Below, one piece after another: positions 9,058-21,868 of a DNA stretch of 64,000 bases; the first letter of the stretch is position 1, and each line of letters begins with the position of its first letter. Position numbers and translations under genes: made by a program. The DNA is from Fagopyrum homotropicum (taxonomy: Eukaryota > Streptophyta > Magnoliopsida > Caryophyllales > Polygonaceae). The notes beneath the pieces are model-generated. The model was not told the DNA's origin. It saw only the letters and a list, made by a program, of their open reading frames with translations, and did not search any database. The stretch lies in assembly GCA_033239125.1 (NCBI GenBank), contig BSWB01000001.1, positions 25,447,501 to 25,511,500 on the forward strand, in the 5' to 3' direction.

Positions 9058-11629
9058 TGTAACACCCCGAATTCTCAGAACTCGGGACATTACTGGTTAG
9101 GACCTCACAATGGGTCCCGACCTCAGTTTGACAACAATATTACTAGGATCTTGCAACAAGACACAAATAAGAAAAACCAAAATTCATGCAATAGTATTTT
9201 TAAGGAATGAATGCAACAAGGTCTAGCAGCCTATAGTACTTAAACAAGGGAAAAAGACCAATTGTCTTAACAAAAGAAAGAACGACGAACAACAACCCAA
9301 CCCCCACTCTAAGGAGTACGGAGACCCGGCTGACCACTACTTCCGGATCACTCAGTTGCTGTTCTAACCTGCGGTGAATCTATAAACACAACAAAAGAAT
9401 AACCATTAGCTAGTTATCTAAACATTAGGAGAATAATAATAGCACACACACACACATAAAAATATAAACACCCATCATGCTTTCAAACAAGTCCATTTAT
9501 TATCTTAAGTTAAGTTACTCGTTCACGCTAATGATACTTATTTTGTGACACGAGGGATTCCCAAACCTCGCCTCCGCCCCCGTGTAACCATCAGGAATGG
9601 ATCCGATGCATCTCACCTTGTACCTGCTTGGTCTGGGTATAGAGAACCTCCCAGTCTCCTGTCAGAGCTGGGCAGTGATGTCACGGCCCGTTATAATACA
9701 CTTGGGCCTTAAACCATAATAACCACGGTCGTCCTAACAAGTTGTTACTTTTATTATAACACACATTGCACACACAACCATTATCACCCAACTAATATCC
9801 AGAAACCAGCTAAGTAAGTCGCATGGACTTACCTGAATCAAACCACAACTCTCACAATCTCAACTCGGTCTGCAACCGTAGAAACTCAAACGCCTGTCAT
9901 ACAAGGCATGTGGATCAAAATACATCCCATAATCTTAGAAGTCTATAACTTCTAAGATGCACAAACTCATCAAGAGAAAAAAAAATTACTAACTGCCCTC
10001 TTAAGGTAAAATGACTATTTTACCCTTGGTTTTGAAACTCTCAAAATTCTATCATTAGATTCTCATATTTTCTTTTAGAACTTATTTCCATAATCTGATT
10101 CTCAAGGACAGTCTACTAGAGGTTATAGGATTCACATAATTTTAGAAATTCAGTAGGGTTGTTAAGGTCCGACCTTTATATTTAGGCTACTAGGTCTAAG
10201 GTCAAAACCCAAATATACTCGTCCAAGAGAACAACAACACACTCTTCCCAAGCTTGGATAAAAGACCTCCCAATTATTCAAGGTAAGAGAACAAGAACTT
10301 ATACAAGCTTAGCTTATACTAGCCTAAAATTCTTAGGACCGTCTAACGAGTGGAACTCGTTATCGTAGCGATAGGGTTGAAGACCTTAACTATACATAGT
10401 TCAACTTAAGCTCCCGCTACTAATGAACCAAAACTACCGACCTTAATCATTTATGTGTATATATATATATAACTAGTATCTGTAACCCATTGTAAAAACC
10501 ACAACCTACCTACCTATTGCAAACTTGCTCCAGCTGTACTGACATCCTGTACACACCAACCACTCACCCACACATTTCATTTTTCTCAGTTGTTCAAACC
10601 CTATTGCCCATATGTATTCTACAGCACTAACCATTAGACTCCCTCACCTAGTTACCCCTATACTACATGTTGTACATGTAAATTACCCTCTCAAATTCTC
10701 CTACTTCACTGCTTCACAAATATATATGTGTCGATATACACTACACAGTTGGAAAGGAGACTCACCCGTCCAACCCAAACCGAAGATGCCCACCCTGAAG
10801 AGGACACCGTCGCCTGGCTCGGTGTCAAAACCGTCTTCGCGTGGACCCAGTCGAGCCTGCGACAAGGACGAAAGGCCAATCGATATTAATATCGATTCAG
10901 TGTATGAGGAGAAAGACGAGCCCAGTCGAGCTTGCGTTGATCTGATTTCGGCGAGAGAAGGAAAGTAATGATCTTACCTAGACAAGGATGGTCGTTAAGC
11001 TAGATGTTAGTTCCCGTCGACTGGACCGGTCTCTTCGTCGCCGAATCGCGAGGCTATGGCTTCGTCTCCTGTTGCTCGTGATGAAGACTAGACGCCGACT
11101 CAAAGCGATGTTGTGCTCTCACTGCTGCTTGAATAAATGTGTGGCACAGAGAGTTGATCCTTGTGGCAATGCTGCACACGATCGGGATATGGGTTGCAGG
11201 AGAGAGAGAAAAAAAAAGGTTGTTGAAGATATGAACTAAATTGTTGGAGAGAGAAGTAGAACAGCGGCACCGTAAGAGCAGCTTACACTTGATTAGGTTT
11301 AGAATTATATTAGGTTAAATTTTAATTAGTGAGGGATTAAGTAAGTGGGCCGGCATAAGGCCGTTGGGCCAGTGAATTGGGCTGTTCCTCAATTAAAACA
11401 AATGGGGTGAATGAATACTCGTTATTCGCGCAGAACCGTTCTACGGTTTTTTTTTTTTTAATGTACGGAATTATTAACGGGTAACATAAATTTTCATTTT
11501 ATGTGAATCAAAGTCAAAATAATAAAATTTAATGTTTTTTTTTTATTTTATTTAAAAGAATAGATGTTGGCGGATCGGAATCAGATTTGATCCGATATTA
11601 AACGGAGTTTAAATTTTTCGGGTATTACA
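9058..11629 (-). repeat. 3' LTR of the gypsy element (family A)
   Basis: 2,572 bp, TG...CA bounded. In element sense it has a U3 arm ACATAAAATGA near 11490-11515, a GC-richer leader around 10760-11230, hairpin i (stem ATCTTAGAAGT, 9932-9958), hairpin ii with the GTAAGTC stem (9811-9832), and a predicted intron at 9369-9832 (464 nt). The end carries the conserved GGTCGGGACCCATTGTGAGG block. A 118-codon plus frame (10612-10968) is antisense to the LTR and repeated in the other LTR, so it is not a gene. Confidence 0.92.
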
Positions 11630-11646
11630 TCAGTGCCCCCTTAAAA
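11630..11646 (-). promoter_or_regulatory. Polypurine tract
   Basis: The minus strand reads TTTTAAGGGGGCACTGA immediately before the 3' LTR. It is preceded by the palindrome AAGTTTCGGGACGAAACTT (11648-11666), a conserved pre-PPT sequence of plant Tekay/Del-type gypsy elements. This fixes element orientation as minus. Confidence 0.85.
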
Positions 11647-11837
11647 TAAGTTTCGTCCCGAAACTTAGAATAAAGTATCTACTCAAACGACTTTCTTGGT
11701 ATAACTTGGTTTTATTAAAATTTTGTTTTCTACCATGCAGCTACTCAATCATCATAATCAGGCACACATCGTATAAAACATAATCACTCAATCCAACAAA
11801 AAAAACATGAATGGTCAAACAACACAATATCCGAGTA

Positions 11838-12116
11838 CTAACTTGTCGATACCAAAGTGACATCTAACCCCGCAAAGAACTCGGGATAATTACGTCTAAT
11901 ACTCTCCTCGGTCTCCCAAGTGGCCTCATCAGCTCCTTGTCTAGACCACTAGATCCTCAACATAGGTATCTCTTTGGACCCCAAACGTCTAGTACTGCGC
12001 TCCAAGACAACTATTGGGTACTCTATAAATGTATGATCGGGCTCAACTATCAGATCCTCGTGACTAATAACGTGTCTCGGATCCGGGATGTACTCTCTCA
12101 ACGGTTTGGTTTTCTA
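11838..12116 (-). pseudogene. C-terminal pol/chromodomain-like fragment of a Tekay/Del-type gypsy element
   Basis: One minus frame reads LREYIPDPRHVISHEDLIVE, then IEYPIVVLERSTRRL, KEIPMLRI, a stop, W, then DEATWETEESIRRNYPEFF. These are the end of the integrase region and chromodomain-like tail of chromovirus gypsy polyproteins. There is one in-frame TAG, and the frame ends at a TAG at 11838-11840. Homology begins abruptly at 12116; the upstream pol is absent. Confidence 0.85.
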
Positions 12117-12144
12117 AACTTACTTCCAGCTCTTTTGACTCTAC

Positions 12145-12300
12145 CAAGCTTCTTTTTTTTTTTTTTTTTCAACTGGGCCCACTTGCTTTTTTTTAATTTT
12201 TCTTTTTTTTTTCCACTGGGCCCACTTGCTTTTTATTTTTTTTTCTTTTTTTTTTTCCACTGGGCCCACTTGCTTTTTCTTTTTTTTTTTTTTCCTTTCG
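12145..12300. repeat. T-rich repeat with GGGCCCACTTGC units
   Basis: Three copies of a unit built from ctgggcccacttgc followed by a long T run (about 12171, 12212 and 12258). Plus and minus frames here (11937-12329, 12193-12408) are low-complexity artefacts. Confidence 0.85.
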
Positions 12301-14513
12301 AAAGTTTCCGACTATCGATTCTGAAATAATGATCTTAAACTTCTGTCGGCACTTTACTAAGTGTCTAATGCTCTTTGTAATACAAACCGCTTGGCCCGGT
12401 TTCCTCAATATGACTTAATTGGATCGTTCCTTAATTAATGTGTTTTCACCTACTTCTTGTCAAGCTTTCACATTTATATAACTTAAAACAAATCACACAT
12501 CCAAGTGGACCTTGTCATATAGATCTCTAATTCTTTAACTTGAAATCATAATTAACCTAACATTGATTTTCTTCATTTGTGGGTTATATGCTTACCACGC
12601 TTCTATTGTAACACCCTTTAGGCACAAAGGCGTCTTTCTAAGGGTCAACATGATCCAACTCCCGCCGATTCTTCCCTTCTAATACTGGCAAGATCCTCTT
12701 CAAATAGACCCTTACTCTCTTACTCAACCGGAATCTGTTCTTAACCAACAAGTAAGCAACCTCTAACCCGATTCTCCTCATATCCTTAGATCATCCCAGA
12801 AGGTTGTCGTTGCCTACTTGGGGAATCCTCCAAGGCATCGGTAAAGTTACCTATTAAATCCGCAGTCTGTAATGTCTCTTCTTAACGGTACCTACTCGTC
12901 AATACCAACCAACCCTTACACGTCCTCAGTTGACGTCGGTCAGTTTATACTTGGCTTATCTCAATATCCCGGACTTACTCTTCTCATACCTATACTGGCG
13001 TTAAATTCTTGGTGAGCATCATCTGCTCGATTAATCCTTTCATGCTTCGCTAATTCATTATATCTTCCACACTCTTGTTTCCTTAGGCTAACTCTACTTC
13101 TCGAGCCCAACTGGGTCTTTCATCTTGATATAAATAGTCATTCCAAGTCTTCAACGATAGTTGGTAAGTGTCTTTGTAGTATGATGACTTTAGTTATCAT
13201 CCCCTTGCAGTTCCCCTTGCATGGACCGCCGGTGTTGATGACTTAGGTCCCGCGATAATTGGGGTTACCTTGGACTTTCGAATCCACCAAAGCCGTTCTC
13301 ATATATACATTCCTTCGCTGGTGTTACCGGCAATATTTCCTTTATGGATCTCCGTTGTTTCCGCTATATCTTTGAGGAGGTCAAAACCTCTCTACACTTG
13401 TAAAGTCTACATTTTGCTTCTACACTCCATTGTAGGTATCCCTACTATGCACCTTAGACCCTCATATTCGGGTCAATATTTTATCTCTTTTGGTCTCTCA
13501 AGCTTGTCTTGTGAACTCTTCTACTAGGTGACTCATGTTATAATAATTTCCTCCCCTGAATCGTCTCAACTTTCAGTTGATCATTATTGCTCATTTTATG
13601 TTGGAACCTCAGTTACGTTGTACTCTTGCATAGATTCTACAAAGCCATCCTCATCTCAACACTTTATTCCAATTTAGCAAGAGCCGCCTTTTGATACATG
13701 ACTTTCCTTCTTACTGTTTAAGTTATTCTTTTGGTTTACTCTTTATCCATCCTAGCGTTATCCGTCCGATATGTATGACTTTTATTAAACACCTATCGGT
13801 ACCATTTGCATAAGAAATCTCAGTTTTATATGATTTTCTCAAAGATCAAAGTTCTTGACTCGCATTTATTATGTTGTCCGGCCTTATGCTCGTGTCGCTT
13901 TACCTTCTTTAAATCTTTACCCCCAGTAGGATAGTTATCCCTTTTAGTTTTCTCGTACTCGCTTTACGAACCGCGTTGGTTGGTCTTATTACTTTCATCG
14001 ACTCTTATGTCATCAGTTCAGCTTGAATTTTCAATGGAGTACCTCCATTTCTCATTAAACTTTTATATATACACCTTTCGGTAATCATCTTATTGGTGTA
14101 ATACCGGATCCATATAAAAGCCTTTAATCATTCAACTTTACTCCTTCTTATGTCTGTTCTAGCCAACTTGTAGATTCCATCTGCAATCACCTCACAACCC
14201 GACCACACATTTCCCCAAGGCTTTAAATCATACTCTCTATATTTGTACCGCCTCTGACATTCTAATTATTTTGTGCCACTTCTTTAATCACAAGGGTTTC
14301 CCTTATCAATCTAGACAGTTTGACCCCACCTTTTCTCGGAGGAGCACCATCAGTCCTACTTGTGTGGAATGCTAAGACATAGGACATGTTCCCAAGCATC
14401 TACTTCTTCTTAGTCTTCTAGTTCTTCTTACAGGGATCCATTCATACTAACTTTGATATATATCTTTCTTTAGTCCGTAGTAAGTAACTACTCATAATAA
14501 TTCCCTTTATACT
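12301..14513 (-). other. Degenerate interior of the gypsy element, 3' half
   Basis: About 2.2 kb, T-rich on plus. No gag-pol frame survives and no protease, RT or integrase motif could be read. Frames such as 13270-13527 are chance. The final five bases (atact, 14509-14513) are the target duplication of the nested solo LTR. Confidence 0.6.
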
Positions 14514-17500
14514 TGTAACACCCCGAATCCGCGGGACTCGGGATGCTACGGGTTGGGACCTCACAATGGGTCCCGACCCTTAGCCTGACAACAATCTCAC
14601 CGGACCTTTCCAACATGGCACAAATAAAGGCTCAAAAACTCGAAAACGTTTATAGTGCAAATGATAAGAAACCCGAAAGAACGCAACAACAAACTTCAGC
14701 CGAGATACAACTCGAAACCACAATGCCAAACACGCGGCACACAAAATGCAAACCAAAGGACAAACATAACTCGACTCCAACTCATAAACCCTTCCTAAAA
14801 TGTACGGACCCCGGCTGTCCACCCTTCCGGATCTCTCGGCCGCATTCCTAACCTGCAAGGCAATCTACAACATTCGGTATAAAACCGTTAGCTTATATTC
14901 GAGGCATTAGAATTAACGGGAAAGGCACAAACACAATCAAAACATCATAAACACACAACATAATCAAAGGCACACCAATCCGGTTTATTATCTTTATTAT
15001 GATTAAGTCATATCCCGTTCTAATTCAACTTAGATTTGTGACACGAGACCACCGTGGTCCCGCCTCGGTCCCTATTTCCGGCATGGAACGGTACGGATGC
15101 CTCCGACCGTCTAACCAGCACGGCTAGTCGCCGAGAACCTCCTAGACTCTCGCAAGAGCTAGGCAGATGATGTCACCGCCCGTTATCATACACTTGGGCC
15201 AAAATAATATAAAGGTCGGTAATCCTATTTCCGGTTCCGTTGTTATAACATAAACAGTAAACACACACCACCCAACACACATCAATGCTAATACAAAGAA
15301 TACGAGCTAAGTAAGTCCGAAGACTTACCTCGTCACCACACTCAACTCACAACACTCTCGCTTCCTTAGGGAGGAAGCCCATAACCTGCTCACAAGAAGA
15401 TAACTATATCAACAACAACCCACTCACAATAGAAGTCTTAGACTTCTATACAAATGATCTACGCAAGACCATTTGACTCTCAATTCTAGGACTGCATCCT
15501 AGAATCTCTCATGCTCACATCACACTCAACACAAGCTAAAAGTCCTAAGACTTCTAAACCCTCGGATCTCGCAAGATCATAACTCACAACGCAACTAGGA
15601 TAAGCCAAACCTAACTCTAAAATCCACAAGATCATACAACCCCACCTCGAGCCTCAAAACGCTCACAAGATCAACCATATAACTTAAAGTCTTATAACAA
15701 CCTCACAAGATAACCAACACCTCAAGCATAGAAGCAACATCAATACATCAAACAATATCAAATCCTCGAAACTCACCTAAGGTTCAAAGCCACTACTTGG
15801 CATTAACTCTAAATTATGCTAGATCCAACCTAGCATGATACTAATACTAAACATAACTAAATCGAGTAAGATCATAAGCTCGGGGAAGAGGGTACTCACG
15901 TGACGTCAAAAGACGGAAGACGATCTAAGGTTGTCGATATGGATTCGTTGGGCATTTATCGGGGCGCTTCCGAGCCTAACACCAAATCTAAACAAATTTA
16001 GCTTATACGCTAAATTTGAACGGAATAATTAACATATATAAATCTAAGGAAAGCCCCACTTTTAAAACTCAAGGTAAAACCGTAAATATATATTCCGGGC
16101 AAATTGTATAACATCATAAACCCAAGGTAAAAACTCGTTTTCAAAGTCATCGTTAAAATCCCGTAATTCAATCTTTGAGTCATAACCCGGAATTAATCCA
16201 ACATGGGCATAACATATATGGTATATATAAATAAGAATATAACTCAAAGTAAAACCCAAGCTTAAAATCGTAAAAACATTTTTCCGGGTAATATATACAA
16301 TTTTAGAAACTTGGGACATTTTATGTATATCAAACCTTGGGCCATTTCTGTAATTACACATGCAGGAGGGCACTTTTGTTAAATCCACAAAAATGGGTTA
16401 ATCTTGCAATTAGAAAGTATGGGTACAAATCTGTAATTTCACCAAAAATCTGGGGGGCCCGATTTAAATGAATTAAAAAATATTCTTAAAACCCTATGAA
16501 GAAACAAACGATGGGGAAGAGGGTTGCACACTTGCATAGGAGGCGGCGGCAAGGCCGGCTGGCAACGGCGAGGCAAGACGGCCGTCTTAGGGAGGCTCGA
16601 TCGGCGGCGGTGGAGGGACTGCGCAGGTTGCTCCGATCTCCAGCGAGGTTCGAGATCCAGAGAAGCAGGGCGAAGCTAGAGGCGGCGGCTGCGAGGTGGA
16701 GTGTACAGGCGAAGGTAGCCCTCCAGTGGCGTTGCTCCCCTTCCCGGCGACGCCGGTGACACAGCTGCATAAAGGAGAGGAAGGCAGCGGTCCGGTCTGC
16801 ACAGCAGCGACATCTACCATCCAGCCCGGCGTTGGCTCGAGGGCGAGGTGACGATTCCGGCGAAGTGAAGGCGAGGGAAAGCTCCATCCCTCCGGCGTCG
16901 ATCCTGACAGCACAAGGTGGAGGCGGCCCTTTCTCAGTCTGGCGGGGTGCTGCAGCAGGGGAGAGCGGGTGCTGTTGGTGAGGTGAGAAGCATAGGGAAA
17001 GAGAGTGGAGGGTTGGGCTGGAGTGAGGCTGTGTACAAGGGAAACTGAGGGAAGGGTGAGGGGTCGAGTAAGGTACAAGGCTGAAGTGAGGCAGGGTTGC
17101 AAGCTAGCCAACTAGGATCAGAGTAGCTTGGGCGGGGAAGGCCATCACAACAGAGGAGGGGAGCCAATTTAGCCAAACATGTAAGGGGCTGGGGAATAAA
17201 AATGAAATAATAAAATATTAAAATAATAAATAGAATAGGGTAGTGGGAAGTAAAATAGATTCGATCGAAACGACTGAAACGGGGTTTTCGGATCGGAAAA
17301 TATTTCCGAAAGATAAAATATGGAAAGATTTATATATATCAATTATTTAAATATAAACCCGCAAAAATATACTTTGAAATACAAAAACCATTCTCTCAAT
17401 TTATTTTATGAGATCATATAATAATTTAAACATGGTTAATAAAATATATCGATGCATAAATATAAACTCGTAGAATTTAATAAGACATAAAAATACATGT

Positions 17501-17580
17501 ACAAATATTTAAGCTATTAACATATCGTTAAAGCGGGAAAAGAAAATGTCGCAAACGCGCCTAAATATTTGGGCGTTACA
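14514..17580 (-). mobile_element. Nested solo LTR (family B)
   Basis: 3,067 bp, TGTAACACCCC...GGGCGTTACA on plus, flanked by atact at 14509-14513 and 17581-17585. It lacks internal sequence, so it is a solo LTR left by LTR-LTR recombination. In element (minus) sense it has an AT-rich U3, then a GC-rich leader around 16500-17150 whose minus frames (16486-17176) are overlapping low-complexity artefacts. Hairpin i is at 15430-15448, hairpin ii at 15309-15330, and the predicted intron at 14853-15328 (476 nt). It is closely related to 51447-54327 and 57511-60384. Confidence 0.93.
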
Positions 17581-17585
17581 ATACT

Positions 17586-19256
17586 ATTACTATCATCAAT
17601 GATCATTAACAACCGTCAAGAGGTGCTCTTTAATCGCTTTATTATAGTTATCGTATTGGACTCATTCAATCTTACCATCAAGGCTACTAGTACCTGTATT
17701 GATTTAACTTCAACATTGTCGTCGTTGATCTTTGGGAGAAATTCACCAGATGTCGGTAAAATTCCTTTATAACCTTGTGGTTATTCTTCTTATTTGTCAA
17801 CCAACCATCACTAGTTGGCCAGCACGTGTAAATTCTCTTTTGTAACCAATTAGTCTGTATTTGACGTGTTGTAAGATCGTAGACTTACTTTTCTTCTATC
17901 TCTTTTGAGGTTTGATATACCAGTGAAAATACATCTCTTCCATTTATACTCCTTTAGCTCCTTCTACAAACTACACTCATATAAGAGCACTATAATCTTA
18001 CGAGTCTAGTTGAATCTTCATCTTCCATCAAGAGACTTGTCAATGCTTCTACGGTAACTTGTAGGTATTTCCCATGATTCTTTTTATCCGAGTTATCGTC
18101 CAATTGTGGTTTTCTTCTATGACCCACTAGTGTTATTAACTTAAATCCCTTCGTGAATGAGAAGTTATTAGAGATCCTCTTTTTCTCCGAGACCGTTCTC
18201 CTACACCCTCCTTCCTTGGGGTGCTGCTTGTACTTCCGCCTTTATAGAAATCCGGTCTTTGTTGCATCCCGATCCTTGTTGAAATTCTTGTGTGTTCTAG
18301 GAGGTCACACCACTTCCATGTTGGTGAAATCGACCTTCCCCTTTCTAGCAACATGTAAGCTTTTATTTTACGACTCTTTAATTCTTCGTATCGGGATGAA
18401 CAATGTATCTTATCTTGACTCCTACGCTTATGATTCGGTTTCCCATCTTGATTGTGGCGGCAAGTAGCTTGTCAAGAGTGATCATATTCCACTCTGCTTC
18501 TAGCCTCAAACTTTCACCTTCTGTTCCGTTAGTAAGCTTAGATTCAATGCCTCTTCTCTGGATCACTACTATATTTCACCTTGACCTTCATGCCTATGTG
18601 TGTTTTTGAAGGCATCCCCTTTTGTTTGCAACGTTGCTTTACACCATCTTTAAAGAACCTATGGGTTGTCTCTCCCAATTTGTATACTTGTCGGTCATCC
18701 AACGCGTTGCTGGAACTACTCTCATGTATATTCTTCATTTGATCCTATTGAGTTGACTCGGGATTTCCTTCTTGTCATCGTAGTTGGTGTTGTCTTTTAG
18801 GCTTCACTTTTCCGTCTCGACGTTCCTCAACAAACTCGAATGGGTTGTCCGTCGTTCGTCTACCCTAATGCACATAAGATGTGCATATTAATCCTCACGT
18901 TGACACCCTTCAAAATCTACTTAGATGTGTCAATGGGGTGAGAAACTCATTATGCTATCTCTGTTAAGGACATAATATAACTATAATTGCTACTAATCTT
19001 CTGCATATACTTATCTTATCACATATCTTTATAATCAAGCTAATAAGTCCAACTAAAGTAAAACTTAAAGTTCATACTAAGCATACTGAGATCCGCGGTA
19101 GTAGTGGAGGTCAGCCGTACTTTTCTATCCCCAACCAGACTATGCATGCATTTGAAAACCAAAAGTCCTTTTTAAAACTCAAATCCCTTTCGGGTTCTGC
19201 TCGAGTACTTATTCGGTCTTTCAGAAGATTTCAAGTGCCATTGTTGCCAACCTAGA
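17586..19256 (-). other. Degenerate interior of the gypsy element, 5' half
   Basis: About 1.7 kb between the nested LTR and the primer-binding site, where gag would lie. Short minus frames (18136-18354, 18544-18738) are Lys/Arg/Ser-rich and could be gag remnants, but no zinc knuckle or capsid motif is readable. Confidence 0.5.
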
Positions 19257-19268
19257 GCTCTGATACCA
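19257..19268 (-). promoter_or_regulatory. Primer-binding site (initiator Met tRNA)
   Basis: The minus strand reads TGGTATCAGAGC three bases inside the 5' LTR end, the standard complement of the plant initiator methionine tRNA 3' end. It confirms minus orientation and the LTR boundary at 19272. Confidence 0.9.
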
Positions 19269-19271
19269 TGT

Positions 19272-20665
19272 TGTAACACCCCGAATTCTCAGAACTCGGG
19301 ACGTTACTGGTTAGGACCTCACAATGGGTCCCGACCTCAGTTTGACAACAATATTACTAGGATCTTGCAACAAGACACAAATAAGAAAAACCAAAATTCA
19401 TGCAATAGTATTTTTAAGGAATGAATGCAATAAGGTCTAGCAGCCTATAGTACTTAAACAAGGGAAAAAGACCAATTGTCTTAACAAAAGAAAGAACGAC
19501 GAACAACAACCCAACCCCCACTCTAAGGAGTACGGAGACCCGGCTGACCACTACTTCCGGATCACTCAGTTGCTGTTCTAACCTGCGGTGAATCTATAAA
19601 CACAACAAAAGAATAACCATTAGCTAGTTATCTAAACATTAGGAGAATAATAATAGCACACACACACACATAAAAATATAAACACCCATCATGCTTTCAA
19701 ACAAGTCCATTTATTATCTTAAGTTAAGTTACTCGTTCACGCTAATGATACTTATTTTGTGACACGAGGGATTCCCAAACCTCGCCTCCGCCCCCGTGTA
19801 ACCATCAGGAATGGATCCGATGCATCTCACCTTGTACTTGCCTGGTCTGGGTATAGAGAACCTCCCAGTCTCCTGTCAGAGCTGGGCAGTGATGTCACGG
19901 CCCGTTATAATACACTTGGGCCTTAAACCATAATAACCACGGTCGTCCTAACAAGTTGTTACTTTTATTATAACACACATTGCACACACAACCATTATCA
20001 CCCAACTAATATCCAGAAACCAGCTAAGTAAGTCGCATGGACTTACCTGAATCAAACCACAACTCTCACAATCTCAACTCGGTCTGCAACCGTAGAAACT
20101 CAAACGCCTGTCATACAAGGCATGTGGATCAAAATACATCCCATAATCTTAGAAGTCTATAACTTCTAAGATGCACAAACTCATCAAGAGAAAAAAAAAT
20201 TACTAACTGCCCTCTTAAGGTAAAATGACTATTTTACCCTTGGTTTTGAAACTCTCAAAATTCTATCATTAGATTCTCATATTTTCTTTTAGAACTTATT
20301 TCCATAATCTGATTCTCACGGACAGTCTACTAGAGGTTATAGGATTCACATAATTTTAGAAATTCAGTAGGGTTGTTAAGGTCCGACCTTTATATTTAGG
20401 CTACTAGGTCTAAGGTCAAAACCCAAATATACTCGTCCAAGAGAACAACAACACACTCTTCCCAAGCTTGGATAAAAGACCTCCCAATTATTCAAGGTAA
20501 GAGAACAAGAACTTATACAAGCTTAGCTTATACTAGCCTAAAATTCTTAGGACCGTCTAACGAGTGGAGCTCGTTATCGTAGCGATAGGGTTGAAGACCT
20601 TAACTATACATAGTTCAACTTAAGCTCCCGCTACTAATGAACCAAAACTACCGACCTTAATCATT

Positions 20666-20704
<39 letters not shown>

Positions 20705-21863
20705 CTAGTATCTGTAACCCATTGTAAAAACCACAACCTACCTACCTATTGCAAACTTGCTCCAGCTGTACTGACATCCTGTACACACCAACCACTCACC
20801 CACACATTTCATTTTTCTCAGTTGTTCAAACCCTATTGCCCATATGTATTCTACAGCACTAACCATTAGACTCCCTCACCTAGTTACCCCTATACTACAT
20901 GTTGTACATGTAAATTACCCTCTCAAATTCTCCTACTTCACTGCTTCACAAATATATATGTGTCGATATACACTACACAGTTGGAAAGGAGACTCACCCG
21001 TCCAACCCAAACCGAAGATGCCCACCCTAAAGAGGACACCGTCGCCTGGCTCGGTGTCAAAACCGTCTTCGCGTGGACCCAGTCGAGCCTGCGACAAGGA
21101 CGAAAGGCCAATCGATATTAATATCGATTCAGTGTATGAGGAGAAAGACGAGCCCAGTCGAGCTTGCGTTGATCTGATTTCGGCGAGAGAAGGAAAGTAA
21201 TGATCTTACCTAGACAAGGATGGTCGTTAAGCTAGATGTTAGTTCCCGTCGACTGGACCGGTCTCTTCGTCGCCGAATCGCGAGGCTATGGCTTCGTCTC
21301 CTGTTGCTCGTGATGAAGACTAGACGCCGACTCAAAGCGATGTTGTGCTCTCACTGCTGCTTGAATAAATGTGTGGCACAGAGAGTTGATCCTTGTGGCA
21401 ATGCTGCACACGATCGGGATATGGGTTGCAGGAGAGAGAGAAAAAAAAAGGTTGTTGAAGATATGAACTAAATTGTTGGAGAGAGAAGTAGAACAGCGGC
21501 ACCGTAAGAGCAGCTTACACTTGATTAGGTTTAGAATTATATTAGGTTAAATTTTAATTAGTGAGGGATTAAGTAAGTGGGCCGGCATAAGGCCGTTGGG
21601 CCAGTGAATTGGGCTGTTCCTCAATTAAAACAAATGGGGTGAATGAATACTCGTTATTCGCGCAGAACCGTTCTACGGTTTTTTTTTTTTTTTTAATGTA
21701 CGGAATTATTAACGGGTTACATAAATTTTCATTTTATGTGAATCAAAGTCAAAATAATAAAATTTAATGTTTTTTTTTATTTTATTTAAAAGAATAGATG
21801 TTGGCGGATCGGAATCAGATTTGATCCGATATTAAACGGAGTTTAAATTTTTCGGGTATTACA
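19272..21863 (-). repeat. 5' LTR of the gypsy element (family A)
   Basis: 2,592 bp, nearly identical to 9058-11629. It differs by a longer TA run (about 20672-20703), two T-run length changes and eight substitutions. Hairpin i is near 20146-20172, hairpin ii near 20025-20046, and the predicted intron at 19583-20046. Target duplication acaat follows at 21864-21868. Confidence 0.92.
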
Positions 21864-21868
21864 ACAAT

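Larger units (their letters stand above)
9058..21863 (-). mobile_element. Gypsy-type LTR retrotransposon, recent, non-autonomous (nested)
   Basis: A 12.8-kb element on the minus strand. The LTRs at 19272-21863 (5') and 9058-11629 (3') both read TGTAATACCC...GGGGTGTTACA in element sense. The target duplication acaat is at 9053-9057 and 21864-21868, and the unoccupied site is in copy 2 at 42840-42844. I count eight substitutions between the LTRs plus length changes at a TA run and two T runs. That is about 0.3%, less than the divergence between monomers, so insertion followed duplication. A primer-binding site, a polypurine tract and a chromodomain-like pol terminus are present. The rest of the interior has no continuous gag or pol frame, so it was probably mobilised in trans. 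A solo LTR is nested inside at 14514-17580. Confidence 0.93.

Noticed and set aside
8644..9065. Tyr/Ile/Cys-rich frames on both strands, repeated at 42431-42843
   Set aside because: AT-rich sequence with tacata repeats yields chance frames on both strands.
10612..11239. Two plus frames (118 and 83 codons) with identical twins at 20844-21471
   Set aside because: They are antisense within the two LTRs of one gypsy element; identity simply reflects LTR identity, and the translations resemble nothing.
16486..17176. Overlapping Pro/Ser/Arg-rich frames on both strands
   Set aside because: GC-rich leader of a solo LTR; all frames are open because of composition, with no family match.
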